From a virus: a DNA stretch of 52,857 nt. Both the position numbers and the translations under genes were made by a program. How positions within the stretch are numbered: the first letter of the stretch is position 1; every line of letters begins with the position of its first letter. The notes below the pieces were generated by a model. The model did not search any database. It saw only the letters and a program-made list of their open reading frames with translations, and was not told the origin of the DNA. Location: positions 1-52,857 of the IMG/VR virus record IMGVR_UViG_3300020220_000072, one strand, 5' to 3'. Shown piece after piece: positions 22,601 to 29,182 of this stretch.

Positions 22601-24268
22601 ACAACTTCAGAAAGAGGATCTAATTTGGTTGGAATTGTCACGGTAACTAATGGTATTGTGAGTGGAGTTACAGTAACTGAAGGTGGTAAAAACTTTGTTA
22701 TTGGAGACGTTGTTGGAATTTCATCAATAGGTGATGGTAATGGATCTGGAGCAAGATTTTCTGTTGGAATTATTTCCGCATCAAATGCAATTGTTCTCAA
22801 AGACATTCAAGGTGAATTTAACATAGGAATTAATACAGTTAGTTTTACTGATCCTGATACTTTAGTGAGTTCTGCTGTCACCACAAATTGCTTAATACAG
22901 ACAATTGATTATAGCAGTAATTCTGACGGATTACATTTCAAGGTTAAGCATAGATCTCATGCAATGCATTCCTTTGCAAATTTAGTTGAAATTTCTGACA
23001 TTGATTCTGATGTTCCATCAACTAGAGTAACTCAAGAATACTCTATTAATTCTACAGAAAGTTTAAATGTAACTTCAACTTCAAATTTCACTACATTTGA
23101 AGGAATCGGAGTTGGTGCTACAAATCCAGGATACGTTTTTGTGGATGGTGAAATCATAAGTTATACTGGGACAACAGCAACATCTCTCACTGGAATTACT
23201 AGAGGAATTGATTCGTCTTCTAGAGCAACACACGAGGTAAATTCAACCGTCTTTAAATATCAATTTAGAGGTGTTTCTTTAAGAAGAATTAATAAAACTC
23301 ATAACATGACTTTTACTACTGTTCCAGATGCAATAGATCTTGATTTTTATCATGTAAAAGTTGACATGTCAACAAATGGAACTAATAGATCTTCTGGTGT
23401 TGGTTTTCCAAAACTTTACTTTACAAGAACTGGATCTGGTGGTGGAAATACTGTTTATGCATCTCAAAACATGCAGTTTGAAACCTTGACTCCCAATATT
23501 CAAACGATGCTTCCATCTGGAACAAATATTTCAGGAAGAGTTAGAACTATTAGTGCAACAAGTGTTGATGGAATTGAAGAATCATTTGTTGATCAAGGAT
23601 TTACAGAAATAAATCTCACATCACAAAATAATTTCCCAACACCAAGAATGATTGCATCAAGAGTAAATGAAGATTTTCACCTATCATCTCTTCCTGCAAA
23701 TAAATCAATAACTATGGAATTAATTATGACTTCTAATAATAGGAACATTTCTCCAGTTATAGACTTAGATCGAGTAAGTGTTATAACAACAACAAATAGA
23801 TTAAATGATCCAATAGTTGATTTCGCATCAAATGAATTGATTAGACTTAATGGACAAGATCCATGCATAGCTTCTTATGTTAGCAAAATTATAACTTTGG
23901 AAAATCCAGCATCGTCCCTAAAAGTATTACTTTCTGCAGTTTGTCCTGCAACAAGTGATATTAGAGTGATGTACAAAATTCAAAGAGTTGGATCTACAAC
24001 ACCATTTGATAATGAAATTTTTAGATTATTCCCAGGATATGACAATCTTAATTTTGAAGGAAACATTGAAAGAATTGAAAAATCTGATGGATTGCCAGAT
24101 TTACGTCCACGTTCTACTGGTTTACAGGGTGTGAGATATACTGATCATGCCTATAGTGCGAATCCACTTCCACCTTTTACAAAATTCCAAATTAAAATTG
24201 ACATGACTGGAACAAATCAAGCTGCTCCACCAAAGATTAAAGATCTTAGAACAATCGCATTGGCATAA
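16700..24268 (+). CDS. giant DUF4815-type tail/baseplate protein, 2522 residues
   Basis: The N-terminus (NLNNSPYFDDFN, then GLPVQSRELTTLQSILQNQ) is that of the DUF4815 family of phage tail proteins, and this domain with its insertions covers roughly residues 1-560. Repeated segments with a G-E-x-[IV]-x-G and SGA-T/A-x-V pattern follow. Near 1680-1850 comes a block with YYDPLAQSF, shared by many large tail proteins. Two GxGY units lie near 1932 and 1987 and an E-x-RG module near 2150 (DGEIISYTG, then GITRGID). The last 250 residues form a compact domain with NPLPPFTKFQIKIDMTG. The gene follows gp8 directly and overlaps the next gene by one base (TAATG). It occupies the gp9-gp12 position of T4; a fibre-bearing baseplate role is inferred. 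Confidence 0.82.
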   Translation: MPQETNLNNSPYFDDFNRDNEYYRVLFKPGLPVQSRELTTLQSILQNQIEQFGKHFFKEGSKIIPGNLTYDNEFYAVQIEPTSSGIDVELYLNQLVGKQIQGLSSGVTATVRKVLSSADSERGTNTLYIQYRGSNSTNQSIREFSNAEQLVCTSLIRFGLRSIPANQPFATTISSNATSIASAMSVGDGVYFVRGTFVEVQKQTILLDQYSPNPSYRVGFDVVERIVTADEDPKLNDNAQGFSNYTAPGADRLKISLIFSKRSLESFEDKDFVEIARVEDGILQSFKKDTQYSLIRDELAKRTFDESGDYYIKPFDVFVKESLNDREGSRGVYLPSQKTDQGNTPSDNLLAVEISPGKAYVKGYDIEKIASSILDVPKARDTKQVKNLTVGINCGTDILLNNVYGSASIGIGTTAKVELLSNRMVGSSYHSTGIPIGEARVYDFNLNKVSYLNQATPFKISLFDIEVYTQLELNSNISLNESDFIEGNRSGASGFVVSATSNSKTVKLTSTVGEFYRNEQIKINGIINSRIILKAIDYNINDVKALRSSVGIVTFSADTSLSKEKSLNIQNSSTYFITKTGSNSGIITAPTRVFSGIVTSGDILSYRISGLKVPTFNVVTGISTDGDTINVSGVSTIANVCDGAVQAGTINNLVLSSPLIDEGDNSLTTPLPHNNIKDVDITSSQIQIRKRFDNLTISLSSFTTPSAGTDLLFQPFTIDRYFISYDDGTIENLTPDKFSISENKKTVTFKGLSKSTGKADLLATLLKNKIRLKEKTLQKASTLVLTRSQLTSSKNSVDGLTFNRIYGTRIQDQKISLNVCDAVELLGVFESDSNSNPDLPGCVLTSFTGPTANTSGVLIGEKIIGENSDAVAIIAEKPSLSSVGFVYLNNNVFSVGEKVTFENSGITALVSSCSKGDKNITNYYSLSTGIQPTFYDYSYITRKKDSPIPSRRLKIVFNHFIVEQSDNGDFFTASSYAESDRKYLALETVLPKKQDSLIDIRPRVSDYSLSSSFSPFDFDGRSFTSPGASISDPLSNDEYLILDYDYYLSRIDKVYIDKDGKFLHQKGSSGLNPSAPKSLDEALELATLEIPAYTYSASDVVVSKTPHKRYRMSDIAKLEDRISNIEYYTQLSLLETETANLKITDASGLDRFKSGFFVDNFRSHESHDLSHPDFEASIDKTNGELRPSHYTTAIDLLVGSESLIGIGSTANPDVDANFINDIDGSNIKKSGRILTLNYTEVPVVTQRYASRVENVNPFLIVFYQGTLELSPQSDVWIDQKRISALNPQLTKFYDDTIKELGVNPQTGFAPTEWGSWETYWSSTKVTNTREVPGSRLTSTSTFEWANDRGSGITRTEAIDLMKQSGILLPISNNTFIPWVGRRGETDIRTTTALIETTNTTTTKQSRDGIQTQVTPSIETVNLGDRIVSRDIIPYMRSRNIEFRISRLKPSTRFYVFFDGIDVTKYCTPKFIEISMRSGSSPFRIGEIVEAKLDIDGDKKLDLMTFRVAHPQHLEGRYNSPTDFVGDNPYNDGTSIGNVYTSTSNVLNVDIFSLSSQITEFNGYLVKGIKLRGKTSGAEATVRNLRLISDDVGDLYGSLFIPNPNLPGNPRWETGSKTIRFTTSPTNSKVGGIVQSSAEATFYSQGEQDTVQQTTLSVKLPIVEQIQRQDTRTITTTDKKVERDIVAQSSTTYYDPLAQSFAVDEATGIFVTSVDVYFRTKDTKLPVSLQIREMRGGTPTTTILPFSVVKMMPNKINVSENASVPTKFTFSSPVYLKGPNVEYAVVLVSPSDKYEAWISRMGEIDISTLNQPNRGQLVITQQPYLGSLFKSQNGSTWDPSQLEDLKLTIYKAQFDITPGIVRFYNPKLHKGNKQLIQLDNNPIQTLSRRAVVGLGTTFINGDLVPGVTVSQQGNTTAKGILVSTASAVATGSTSLIITNAGIGYTPSSGTETFNNISLVVVRNANEESTTSERGSNLVGIVTVTNGIVSGVTVTEGGKNFVIGDVVGISSIGDGNGSGARFSVGIISASNAIVLKDIQGEFNIGINTVSFTDPDTLVSSAVTTNCLIQTIDYSSNSDGLHFKVKHRSHAMHSFANLVEISDIDSDVPSTRVTQEYSINSTESLNVTSTSNFTTFEGIGVGATNPGYVFVDGEIISYTGTTATSLTGITRGIDSSSRATHEVNSTVFKYQFRGVSLRRINKTHNMTFTTVPDAIDLDFYHVKVDMSTNGTNRSSGVGFPKLYFTRTGSGGGNTVYASQNMQFETLTPNIQTMLPSGTNISGRVRTISATSVDGIEESFVDQGFTEINLTSQNNFPTPRMIASRVNEDFHLSSLPANKSITMELIMTSNNRNISPVIDLDRVSVITTTNRLNDPIVDFASNELIRLNGQDPCIASYVSKIITLENPASSLKVLLSAVCPATSDIRVMYKIQRVGSTTPFDNEIFRLFPGYDNLNFEGNIERIEKSDGLPDLRPRSTGLQGVRYTDHAYSANPLPPFTKFQIKIDMTGTNQAAPPKIKDLRTIALA

Positions 24269-24534
24269 TGAATAACTTTTATGATAGAGAATTGATTCCC
24301 GTCGAAGGGAAACTTGGAATGTTTAGAGATTCTGAAAATTGTGCCATTGTAAATACAAATAACATGGAATATAACGAATACATAAAAAGAAAAAATCTTC
24401 TTTCAAAAAAAGAAGAAATAGTAAAAAATACTTCTTTAGAGGTCAAAAACCTTAAAGATGATGTTGACGGTATAAAAAATGAATTGGGTGAAATTAAATC
24501 TTTGATTAAAGAATTAATTCAACAATCTAAATAA
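24268..24534 (+). CDS. coiled-coil protein between the DUF4815 protein and gp13, 88 residues
   Basis: The ATG shares its A with the preceding stop (TAATG), so translation is probably coupled. The first 45 residues are mixed (MNNFYDRELIPVEGKLG, one Cys), and residues about 50-86 form a heptad-like helix with I/L/V spaced by three and four (VKNLKDDVDGIKNELGEI). The size, coiled coil and position suggest a small connector, chaperone or fibre-assembly factor for the giant protein, although no family can be named. The next gene starts 12 bases downstream. Confidence 0.75.
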   Translation: MNNFYDRELIPVEGKLGMFRDSENCAIVNTNNMEYNEYIKRKNLLSKKEEIVKNTSLEVKNLKDDVDGIKNELGEIKSLIKELIQQSK

Positions 24535-24545
24535 TTTAAAAAACG

Positions 24546-25379
24546 ATGGCACAACCAAACAGTAGATCTGGTCTGATAGATTATGTAAAGAGGCAACTTG
24601 GTTATCCAGTTTTGGAAATCAATATTGCTGACGAACAGTTTGATGATTTGTTGGATGATGCCATTCAATTTTTCCAAGAAAGACACTTTGATGGTGTCGA
24701 ATTAATGTATTTAAAACATGTTCTCACTGAAGGAGACATTGTTAGGGGTAGAGGTTCTGGAAATGCTGGTATTACTACAACAACAGCAACATCAACAATT
24801 GTTGGCACTGCTACAACATTTTCCTTTCAAGAAAATTCCAATTACATTGAAGTTCCACCATCAGTAATAGGAATTAATAGAATTTTTAAAGTTGACACAA
24901 GTACAGTATCGGATGGATTATTCAATATTCGATATCAATTATTTTTAAATGATCTCTACTACTTTAGTTCAGTAGATTTATTGCATTATTCAATGGTTAA
25001 AACTTATCTATCAGACATTGAGTGGTTACTAACTCCTGAAAAACAAATAAGATTCAATAAAAGACAAGATAGATTATATATTGATACCGATTGGGAAAGA
25101 TTGAAAGCAGGGGATTACTTAGTCATTGAATGTTATAGAATTTTAGATCCTGCAGACTTTACTAGAGTTTATAATGATTCATTTTTAAAACGATATTTAA
25201 CTGCAACCGCAAAAAGACAATGGGGGCAAAATCTTATTAAGTTTAATAACGTTTCTCTTCCTGGAGGAATTACATTGAATGGAAGACAAATTTATGAGGA
25301 TGGACAAAGAGAACTTGATGCTCTTATGGAAAAAATGTCTTCTACCTATGAATTACCACCACTTGACATGATCGGATAA
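24546..25379 (+). CDS. gp13: neck protein gp13 (head completion)
   Basis: The 277 residues compare with 309 for T4 gp13. gp13 and gp14 form the neck below the portal and are needed to seal filled heads before tail joining. The N-terminus (SRSGLIDYVKRQLGYPVLEI, then FDDLLDDAIQFFQERH) is the strongly conserved gp13 segment; a second conserved block, LKRYLTATAKRQWGQNLIKF, is near residues 215-235, followed by GGITLNGRQIYEDG. A short Thr-rich insertion (about 76-92) with a GTATT pattern resembles peptides in the giant proteins. No Shine-Dalgarno is visible (TTTAAAAAACG upstream). gp14 starts five bases after the stop. Confidence 0.93.
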   Translation: MAQPNSRSGLIDYVKRQLGYPVLEINIADEQFDDLLDDAIQFFQERHFDGVELMYLKHVLTEGDIVRGRGSGNAGITTTTATSTIVGTATTFSFQENSNYIEVPPSVIGINRIFKVDTSTVSDGLFNIRYQLFLNDLYYFSSVDLLHYSMVKTYLSDIEWLLTPEKQIRFNKRQDRLYIDTDWERLKAGDYLVIECYRILDPADFTRVYNDSFLKRYLTATAKRQWGQNLIKFNNVSLPGGITLNGRQIYEDGQRELDALMEKMSSTYELPPLDMIG

Positions 25380-25383
25380 TAAA

Positions 25384-26745
25384 ATGTTAAATCCATTTTT
25401 TACGCAGACTAGTCAAACAGAACAAGGTTTAGTTCAGGATCTGGTAAATGAACAGATTAAAATGTTTGGAATTGAGTGTCTTTACATTCCAAGAAAATTT
25501 ATTACTACAAAAACTATAATTGAAGAGGTTATTCAATCAAAATTTGAACAAGCATTTCCGATTGAAGCCTACGTAAATACTTTTGATGGATTTTCTGGTC
25601 AAGGAGATATTCTTTCCAAATTTGGATTAATGCAAAAAGATGAATTGGTATTAACAATCTCAAGAGAAAGATTTGAAATGGTTGTCGGTCCTTTTTTGGA
25701 TGAAAGCATTGACAAATATATTAGAGTTAGACCAAAAGAAGGTGACATAATTTATTTTCCACTATCTAAAAATTTCTTCGAAATAAAATTTGTAGAACAT
25801 GAAAAACCATTTTATCAATTAGGAAAACTTTACACTTATGAATTAAAATGCGAATTATTTGAATACGAGGATGAACTTATTGATACTGGAAATGAAGAAA
25901 TTGACACTGTAGTTAAAGATGAAGGATATGTTGCAAAACTAATTTTAACTGGAATTGGAAGCACTGCAACAGCATTCACTGGAATAGTAAATGGTGCAAT
26001 TCGTAATTTATTTGTTCAATATAGTGGTTATGGATATAGATCTTCACCAAATGTTTCAATCGGAACTGCTCCATCTGGAGGAATTAATGCGACAGCTATT
26101 GGAATAATTACTTCAAAATCATCTGGCATCAGCACATCCTCATCTATTCATAAAGCATTTTTAATCAATCCAGGTAGAGGATACGTTGGAATTCCAACAG
26201 TTACTGTTTCTGGAACTGGTATTATAACCGCAGGAATTTCAACACAAGGTTCAATTGGAATTGTTACAATTTCATCTGGAGGTAATAGTTACGTGACTGC
26301 ACCCACAGTAACTTTCTCGTCACCAAATGTTGGGTGGGGTATAACTGCAACCGGAGAAGCAGTTGTTAGTAGTGCAGGAACGATAAATCAAATTCGTATT
26401 CTTAATTCTGGACTGGGATATTCATCTGCTCCAACAATTACAATTGGTGCTGCTACTACTGTAGGAGTTGGAACGTTTATTATAAATGAAAAAATTATTG
26501 CTCAAACTTCTGGAGCAACTGCAAGAGTAAAATCTTGGACAAAATCATCAGGAATTTTAGAAATTGGGATTGTGAGCGATCATAAATTTAAACTTGGAGA
26601 ACTTATTAAAGGAGAAAAATCTGGTTCTTTATATTCTGTTAAACAAATTGTTTATGATAATGTAGAGGAAGATAACGACGATATTGAAACTGCAGCAGAT
26701 GAAATTTTAGATTTTTCCGAAAAAAATCCTTTTGGAACTTACTAA
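25384..26745 (+). CDS. gp14: neck protein gp14 with a GxGY-repeat insertion
   Basis: The 453 residues compare with 256 for T4 gp14. The first 185 residues follow the family (NPFFTQTSQTEQGLVQDLVN, IPRKF, FGLMQKDEL, then YQLGKLYTYELKCELFEYED). Residues about 195-400 are an insertion with four consecutive GxGY units (near 205, 257, 295 and 335), each shaped like hydrophobic-x-hydrophobic-x3-G-x-G-Y-x3-P-x3-I. The C-terminal 75 residues return to a conserved tail ending FSEKNPFGTY. The insertion lies between two conserved parts in one intact frame, so it is a domain gained by a neck protein and not a fusion error. It could project from the neck like collar whiskers; that is inference. Confidence 0.9.
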   Translation: MLNPFFTQTSQTEQGLVQDLVNEQIKMFGIECLYIPRKFITTKTIIEEVIQSKFEQAFPIEAYVNTFDGFSGQGDILSKFGLMQKDELVLTISRERFEMVVGPFLDESIDKYIRVRPKEGDIIYFPLSKNFFEIKFVEHEKPFYQLGKLYTYELKCELFEYEDELIDTGNEEIDTVVKDEGYVAKLILTGIGSTATAFTGIVNGAIRNLFVQYSGYGYRSSPNVSIGTAPSGGINATAIGIITSKSSGISTSSSIHKAFLINPGRGYVGIPTVTVSGTGIITAGISTQGSIGIVTISSGGNSYVTAPTVTFSSPNVGWGITATGEAVVSSAGTINQIRILNSGLGYSSAPTITIGAATTVGVGTFIINEKIIAQTSGATARVKSWTKSSGILEIGIVSDHKFKLGELIKGEKSGSLYSVKQIVYDNVEEDNDDIETAADEILDFSEKNPFGTY

Positions 26746-26765
26746 ATAGATAAAAATGTTTTGAA

Positions 26766-27797
26766 ATGGATACTTATTTTTATCACCAAATTATAAGAAA
26801 AACCGTTATTGGATTCGGAACATTATTCAATGATATTGAAGTAAGACATCAAGATTCAAACAACGAAAGTTTTAGTATTATTAAAGTGCCTTTGTCTTAT
26901 GGACCTTCCCAAAAATATTTACAAAGAGCAAGACAAGAAGAACTCAATAAAAAGGTTGAAATTACTTTTCCAAGAATGTCATTTGAAATGGCAGGAATAT
27001 CTTATGATCCCTCAAGAAAAGCAAGCGTAACTCAATCATTTAAAGCGATTTTATCCTCAGATGGCAAGACCATGAGGAAAGTATACTTGCCAGTTCCATA
27101 TAACTTATCGTTTGAACTTAATGTTTTTTCAAAGTTAAACGATGATTCTTTACAAATTTTAGAACAAATATTACCATTTTTTCAACCGGCAATTAATGTA
27201 ACTATTGATTTAGTTTCCTCTATCGGTGAAAAAAAAGATGTTCCAATCGTATTAGAAAGTATTTCGCAAAGTGATGACTATGAAGGTGATTTCAACTCAA
27301 GAAGAATTCTTATTCACACTTTAAGATTTACTGCAAAAACTTATCTATTTGGTCCAGTTGCAGATACAACCGATGGTCTTATCAAGAAGGTTCAAGTTGA
27401 TTATTATACAAACACCAACATCAAAACAGCACAAAGAGCAGTAAGGTATACGGCAACTCCAAGAGCAATTAAAGATTATAATGATGATAATACAACTATT
27501 TTAAATGGGCAGATAAATGATGAGATTGGAAAAATTGTTGTGGCAGATGCATCAAATTTGACCACAAATACTATTATTAGAATAGATGAAGAAAACATGA
27601 GAATCATTTCTATTAATGAAAATGTTCTCACTGTAACTAGAGGATATGATAATACTACTAAGAAGGAACATGCACACGAATCTTCTATTGATGTTATAAA
27701 CTATTTGGATGATGCTCTAGTTCAACCAGAAGATGATTTTGGATTTAATGACGAAAAACTTTTTTTTGACATTGGTGGAAACTTTACTTCAATCTAA
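26766..27797 (+). CDS. gp15: tail terminator / sheath stabiliser gp15, with C-terminal extension
   Basis: The 343 residues compare with 272 for T4 gp15, the hexameric cap of the tail that locks the last sheath ring and binds the neck. The N-terminus (MDTYFYHQIIRKTVIGFGTL) and the blocks KYLQRARQEE, FPRMSFEM and YDPSRKAS are typical gp15. From about residue 245 on the protein carries a domain not in T4: GQINDEIGKIVV, then DEENMRIISI and VTRGYDNTTKKEHAHES, which is the E-x-RG module also found in three giant virion proteins here. A CTAAATA motif at 26742-26748 overlapping the gp14 stop may act as a weak late promoter. No clear Shine-Dalgarno is seen. Confidence 0.9.
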   Translation: MDTYFYHQIIRKTVIGFGTLFNDIEVRHQDSNNESFSIIKVPLSYGPSQKYLQRARQEELNKKVEITFPRMSFEMAGISYDPSRKASVTQSFKAILSSDGKTMRKVYLPVPYNLSFELNVFSKLNDDSLQILEQILPFFQPAINVTIDLVSSIGEKKDVPIVLESISQSDDYEGDFNSRRILIHTLRFTAKTYLFGPVADTTDGLIKKVQVDYYTNTNIKTAQRAVRYTATPRAIKDYNDDNTTILNGQINDEIGKIVVADASNLTTNTIIRIDEENMRIISINENVLTVTRGYDNTTKKEHAHESSIDVINYLDDALVQPEDDFGFNDEKLFFDIGGNFTSI

Positions 27798-27800
27798 ATT

Positions 27801-28241
27801 ATGTCAAAAAATAATTCAAAAAATTCAATGAATCCAATAGCAGAATCTTTAGAAATGGATTCTGTATCTTCTTCCATTGTTTCTAATAATTTGGAAGTAA
27901 TCCCAAAAAATTTATCATCTGCAGATTTAGATCAAATTGACAAAGACTACGAATATACTAGAGGAAATCTTTATTCTTTAGTTGAAAAGGGTCAAGAAGC
28001 AATAAATGGAATTTTAGAATTGGCTCATGAAAGTGATAGCCCAAGAGCATATGAAGTTGCTGGGCAGTTAATTAAAAATGTTGCAGATACTACAGATAAA
28101 TTAATTGATCTGCAAAAGAAAATGAAAGATTTGAAGGATACATCTCAAAAGGGTCCAACAAGTGTTACTAATGCGTTGTTTATTGGTTCAACCACAGAAC
28201 TTTCTAAAATTTTAAAGAATCAAGAGCAAAACCATAAATAA
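27801..28241 (+). CDS. gp16: small terminase subunit gp16
   Basis: The 146 residues compare with 164 for T4 gp16. Small terminase forms rings that recognise DNA and stimulate gp17 in packaging. After a variable Ser/Asn-rich N-terminus, the conserved core is a long helical pair, DKDYEYTRGNLYSLVEKGQE followed by ELAHESDSPRAYEVAGQ and a charged helix LIDLQKKMKDLKD, exactly the central-domain pattern of gp16. It sits three bases after gp15, in the T4 order gp15-gp16. Unlike T4, gp17 does not follow directly: 4.9 kb of accessory genes separate the two subunits. A late promoter-like motif overlaps the stop codon. Confidence 0.9.
   Translation: MSKNNSKNSMNPIAESLEMDSVSSSIVSNNLEVIPKNLSSADLDQIDKDYEYTRGNLYSLVEKGQEAINGILELAHESDSPRAYEVAGQLIKNVADTTDKLIDLQKKMKDLKDTSQKGPTSVTNALFIGSTTELSKILKNQEQNHK
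28233..28240 (+). promoter_or_regulatory. late promoter-like site CATAAATA
   Basis: One mismatch from TATAAATA. The TAA within it is the stop codon of gp16 (28239-28241 with the next A), and the motif lies 16 bases before the next ATG at 28256, so the following small genes could be transcribed separately from the neck genes. Confidence 0.55.
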
Positions 28242-28255
28242 AATAAAAAAGAATA

Positions 28256-28588
28256 ATGGCAGCAGTAGTTAATTTAATTATTGAGAAGGGAACTGATTTT
28301 GAAGAATCATTTGATGTTACAAACCCCGATGGCACTGTAGTTCCCTTAACTGGATTTTCTGCAGTATCTAAGATTAAAAAATATCCAGAATCTTCAACTT
28401 CTACATCATTTTCTGTTGGTATAACATCGGAAACGGGAAAAATTGCTATTTCAATTGCCAATACAGTCACTGCAGCATTATCTCCAGGTAGATATTACTA
28501 TGATGTAATCATTATATCTCCAGAATCTAAAAAAACAAAAATAGTTGAAGGAATGGCTTTAGTAACATCTTCTCCATCAAACCAATGA
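28256..28588 (+). CDS. small beta-rich virion-like protein, 110 residues
   Basis: The sequence starts AVVNLIIEKGTDFEESFDVT and continues with PDGTVVPLTGFSAVSKIKK, a layout (early F-E-x-x-F, G-T/P-L-G-x-x-A-x-x-K-I) that I associate with the N-terminal Ig-like domain of phage baseplate upper proteins and related small tail proteins. No cysteines or membrane segments are seen. The stop overlaps the next start by four bases (ATGA), so the two are translationally coupled. The first gene of the accessory island between gp16 and gp17, it is probably a fibre attachment or decoration protein; the exact role is unknown. Confidence 0.7.
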   Translation: MAAVVNLIIEKGTDFEESFDVTNPDGTVVPLTGFSAVSKIKKYPESSTSTSFSVGITSETGKIAISIANTVTAALSPGRYYYDVIIISPESKKTKIVEGMALVTSSPSNQ

Positions 28589-28911
28589 GTTATAAAGTAG
28601 TAACAACAGCAACCACAATTTATGCATCTAGAGCAGGTATCACCACATATTCTGATACTGCTGGAATTTCTACTAGTGTAATTGGTGGTATCGGATCCGT
28701 AACAAATTTCATAGTATCTGGGATAGCAACATTAGGAGTAACATCTACAACTCAATTTACATCAAAATCTATAAATGTTTCGGGTATTATAACTTCTACT
28801 GGTGGATTTATAAGTGTAGCAAATACAACCCCAGTCACAATTAAGATAGAAAACGGATTATTGGTTTTTTCTGCAGTTGGAATTGGATCTACAAGTTTTA
28901 CTCTTGCATAA
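28585..28911 (+). CDS. small repetitive fibre-like protein, 108 residues
   Basis: The ATG overlaps the preceding TGA (ATGA). The product is almost free of charged residues and rich in Ser, Thr, Gly and Ile, with VGIGSTSF near the C-terminus, an S-G-I-A-T-L-G-V-T-S-T-T-type segment near 47-58, and an N-terminal TTATTIYAS. It resembles the repeat shafts of cyanophage fibres such as the 413-residue protein nearby. The C-terminus, TIKIENGLLVFSAVGIGSTS, is a compact beta segment. It is likely a virion surface or fibre subunit; no named family. Confidence 0.7.
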   Translation: MSYKVVTTATTIYASRAGITTYSDTAGISTSVIGGIGSVTNFIVSGIATLGVTSTTQFTSKSINVSGIITSTGGFISVANTTPVTIKIENGLLVFSAVGIGSTSFTLA

Positions 28912-28912
28912 T

Positions 28913-28920
28913 AATAAATA
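28913..28920 (+). promoter_or_regulatory. late promoter-like site AATAAATA
   Basis: One mismatch from TATAAATA, directly after the stop of the 108-residue gene and 20 bases before the ATG at 28940. It suggests that the short gene at 28940 or the fibre gene at 29183 is transcribed from here. Confidence 0.5.
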
Positions 28921-28939
28921 AACTTATTGCCAGAAGATC

Positions 28940-29176
28940 ATGCAAATGAAGAGGAATGTCGTAAGGTGGATGGAAAAAGATTGCGGTTGTGCCCATCAAA
29001 AGTGTAATAATACACCAAAGTCACCTTTCAGTGAAATGAATAATCCTCGCATTCCAAAAAAACCAGGACAACCAGATAAGTCTGATAAACACTCTAATCT
29101 CTGTACAGATGAAGATCCGAAGGGAACAATTCACGGATTGGGATTTAAGGATGTTGCAACTGCAAAACAAAAATGA
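28940..29176 (+). CDS. short Cys-containing protein, partial copy of the 844-residue mosaic, 78 residues
   Basis: Residues 1-32 contain a Cys cluster (EKDCGCAHQKC). Residues about 33-76 are nearly identical to residues 42-85 of the 844-residue protein downstream (EMNNPRIPKKPGQPDKSDKH, then PKGTIHGLGFKDVATAK), with Tyr replaced by Cys once. The frame ends where the full domain would continue (the longer copy goes on with ESVSKIKNSGRSHAHKIQ), so this is a truncated domain. The start is uncertain: ATG 28940, 28946 and 28970 are all in frame, and a second overlapping frame starting TTG at 28927 (PEDHANEEECRKVDGKRLRL, stop at 29005-29007) also looks protein-like. It may be a functional short paralogue or the debris of a duplication. 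Confidence 0.55.
   Translation: MQMKRNVVRWMEKDCGCAHQKCNNTPKSPFSEMNNPRIPKKPGQPDKSDKHSNLCTDEDPKGTIHGLGFKDVATAKQK
29033..29166 (+). repeat. direct repeat, copy 1 (partner at 30547)
   Basis: About 134 bases are shared with 30547-30680. The first 63 bases (29033-29095 and 30547-30609) are identical base for base; the rest differ at about ten positions. The copies are 1514 bases apart in the same orientation and flank the fibre gene at 29183-30424. Confidence 0.9.
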
Positions 29177-29182
29177 TAAAAA

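Noticed and set aside
28256-28588. Possible toxin-antitoxin or immunity pair formed by the two small overlapping genes
   Set aside because: Both are beta-rich with Gly/Ser/Thr patterns typical of virion proteins, lie behind a late-type promoter and show no toxin or DNA-binding motif.
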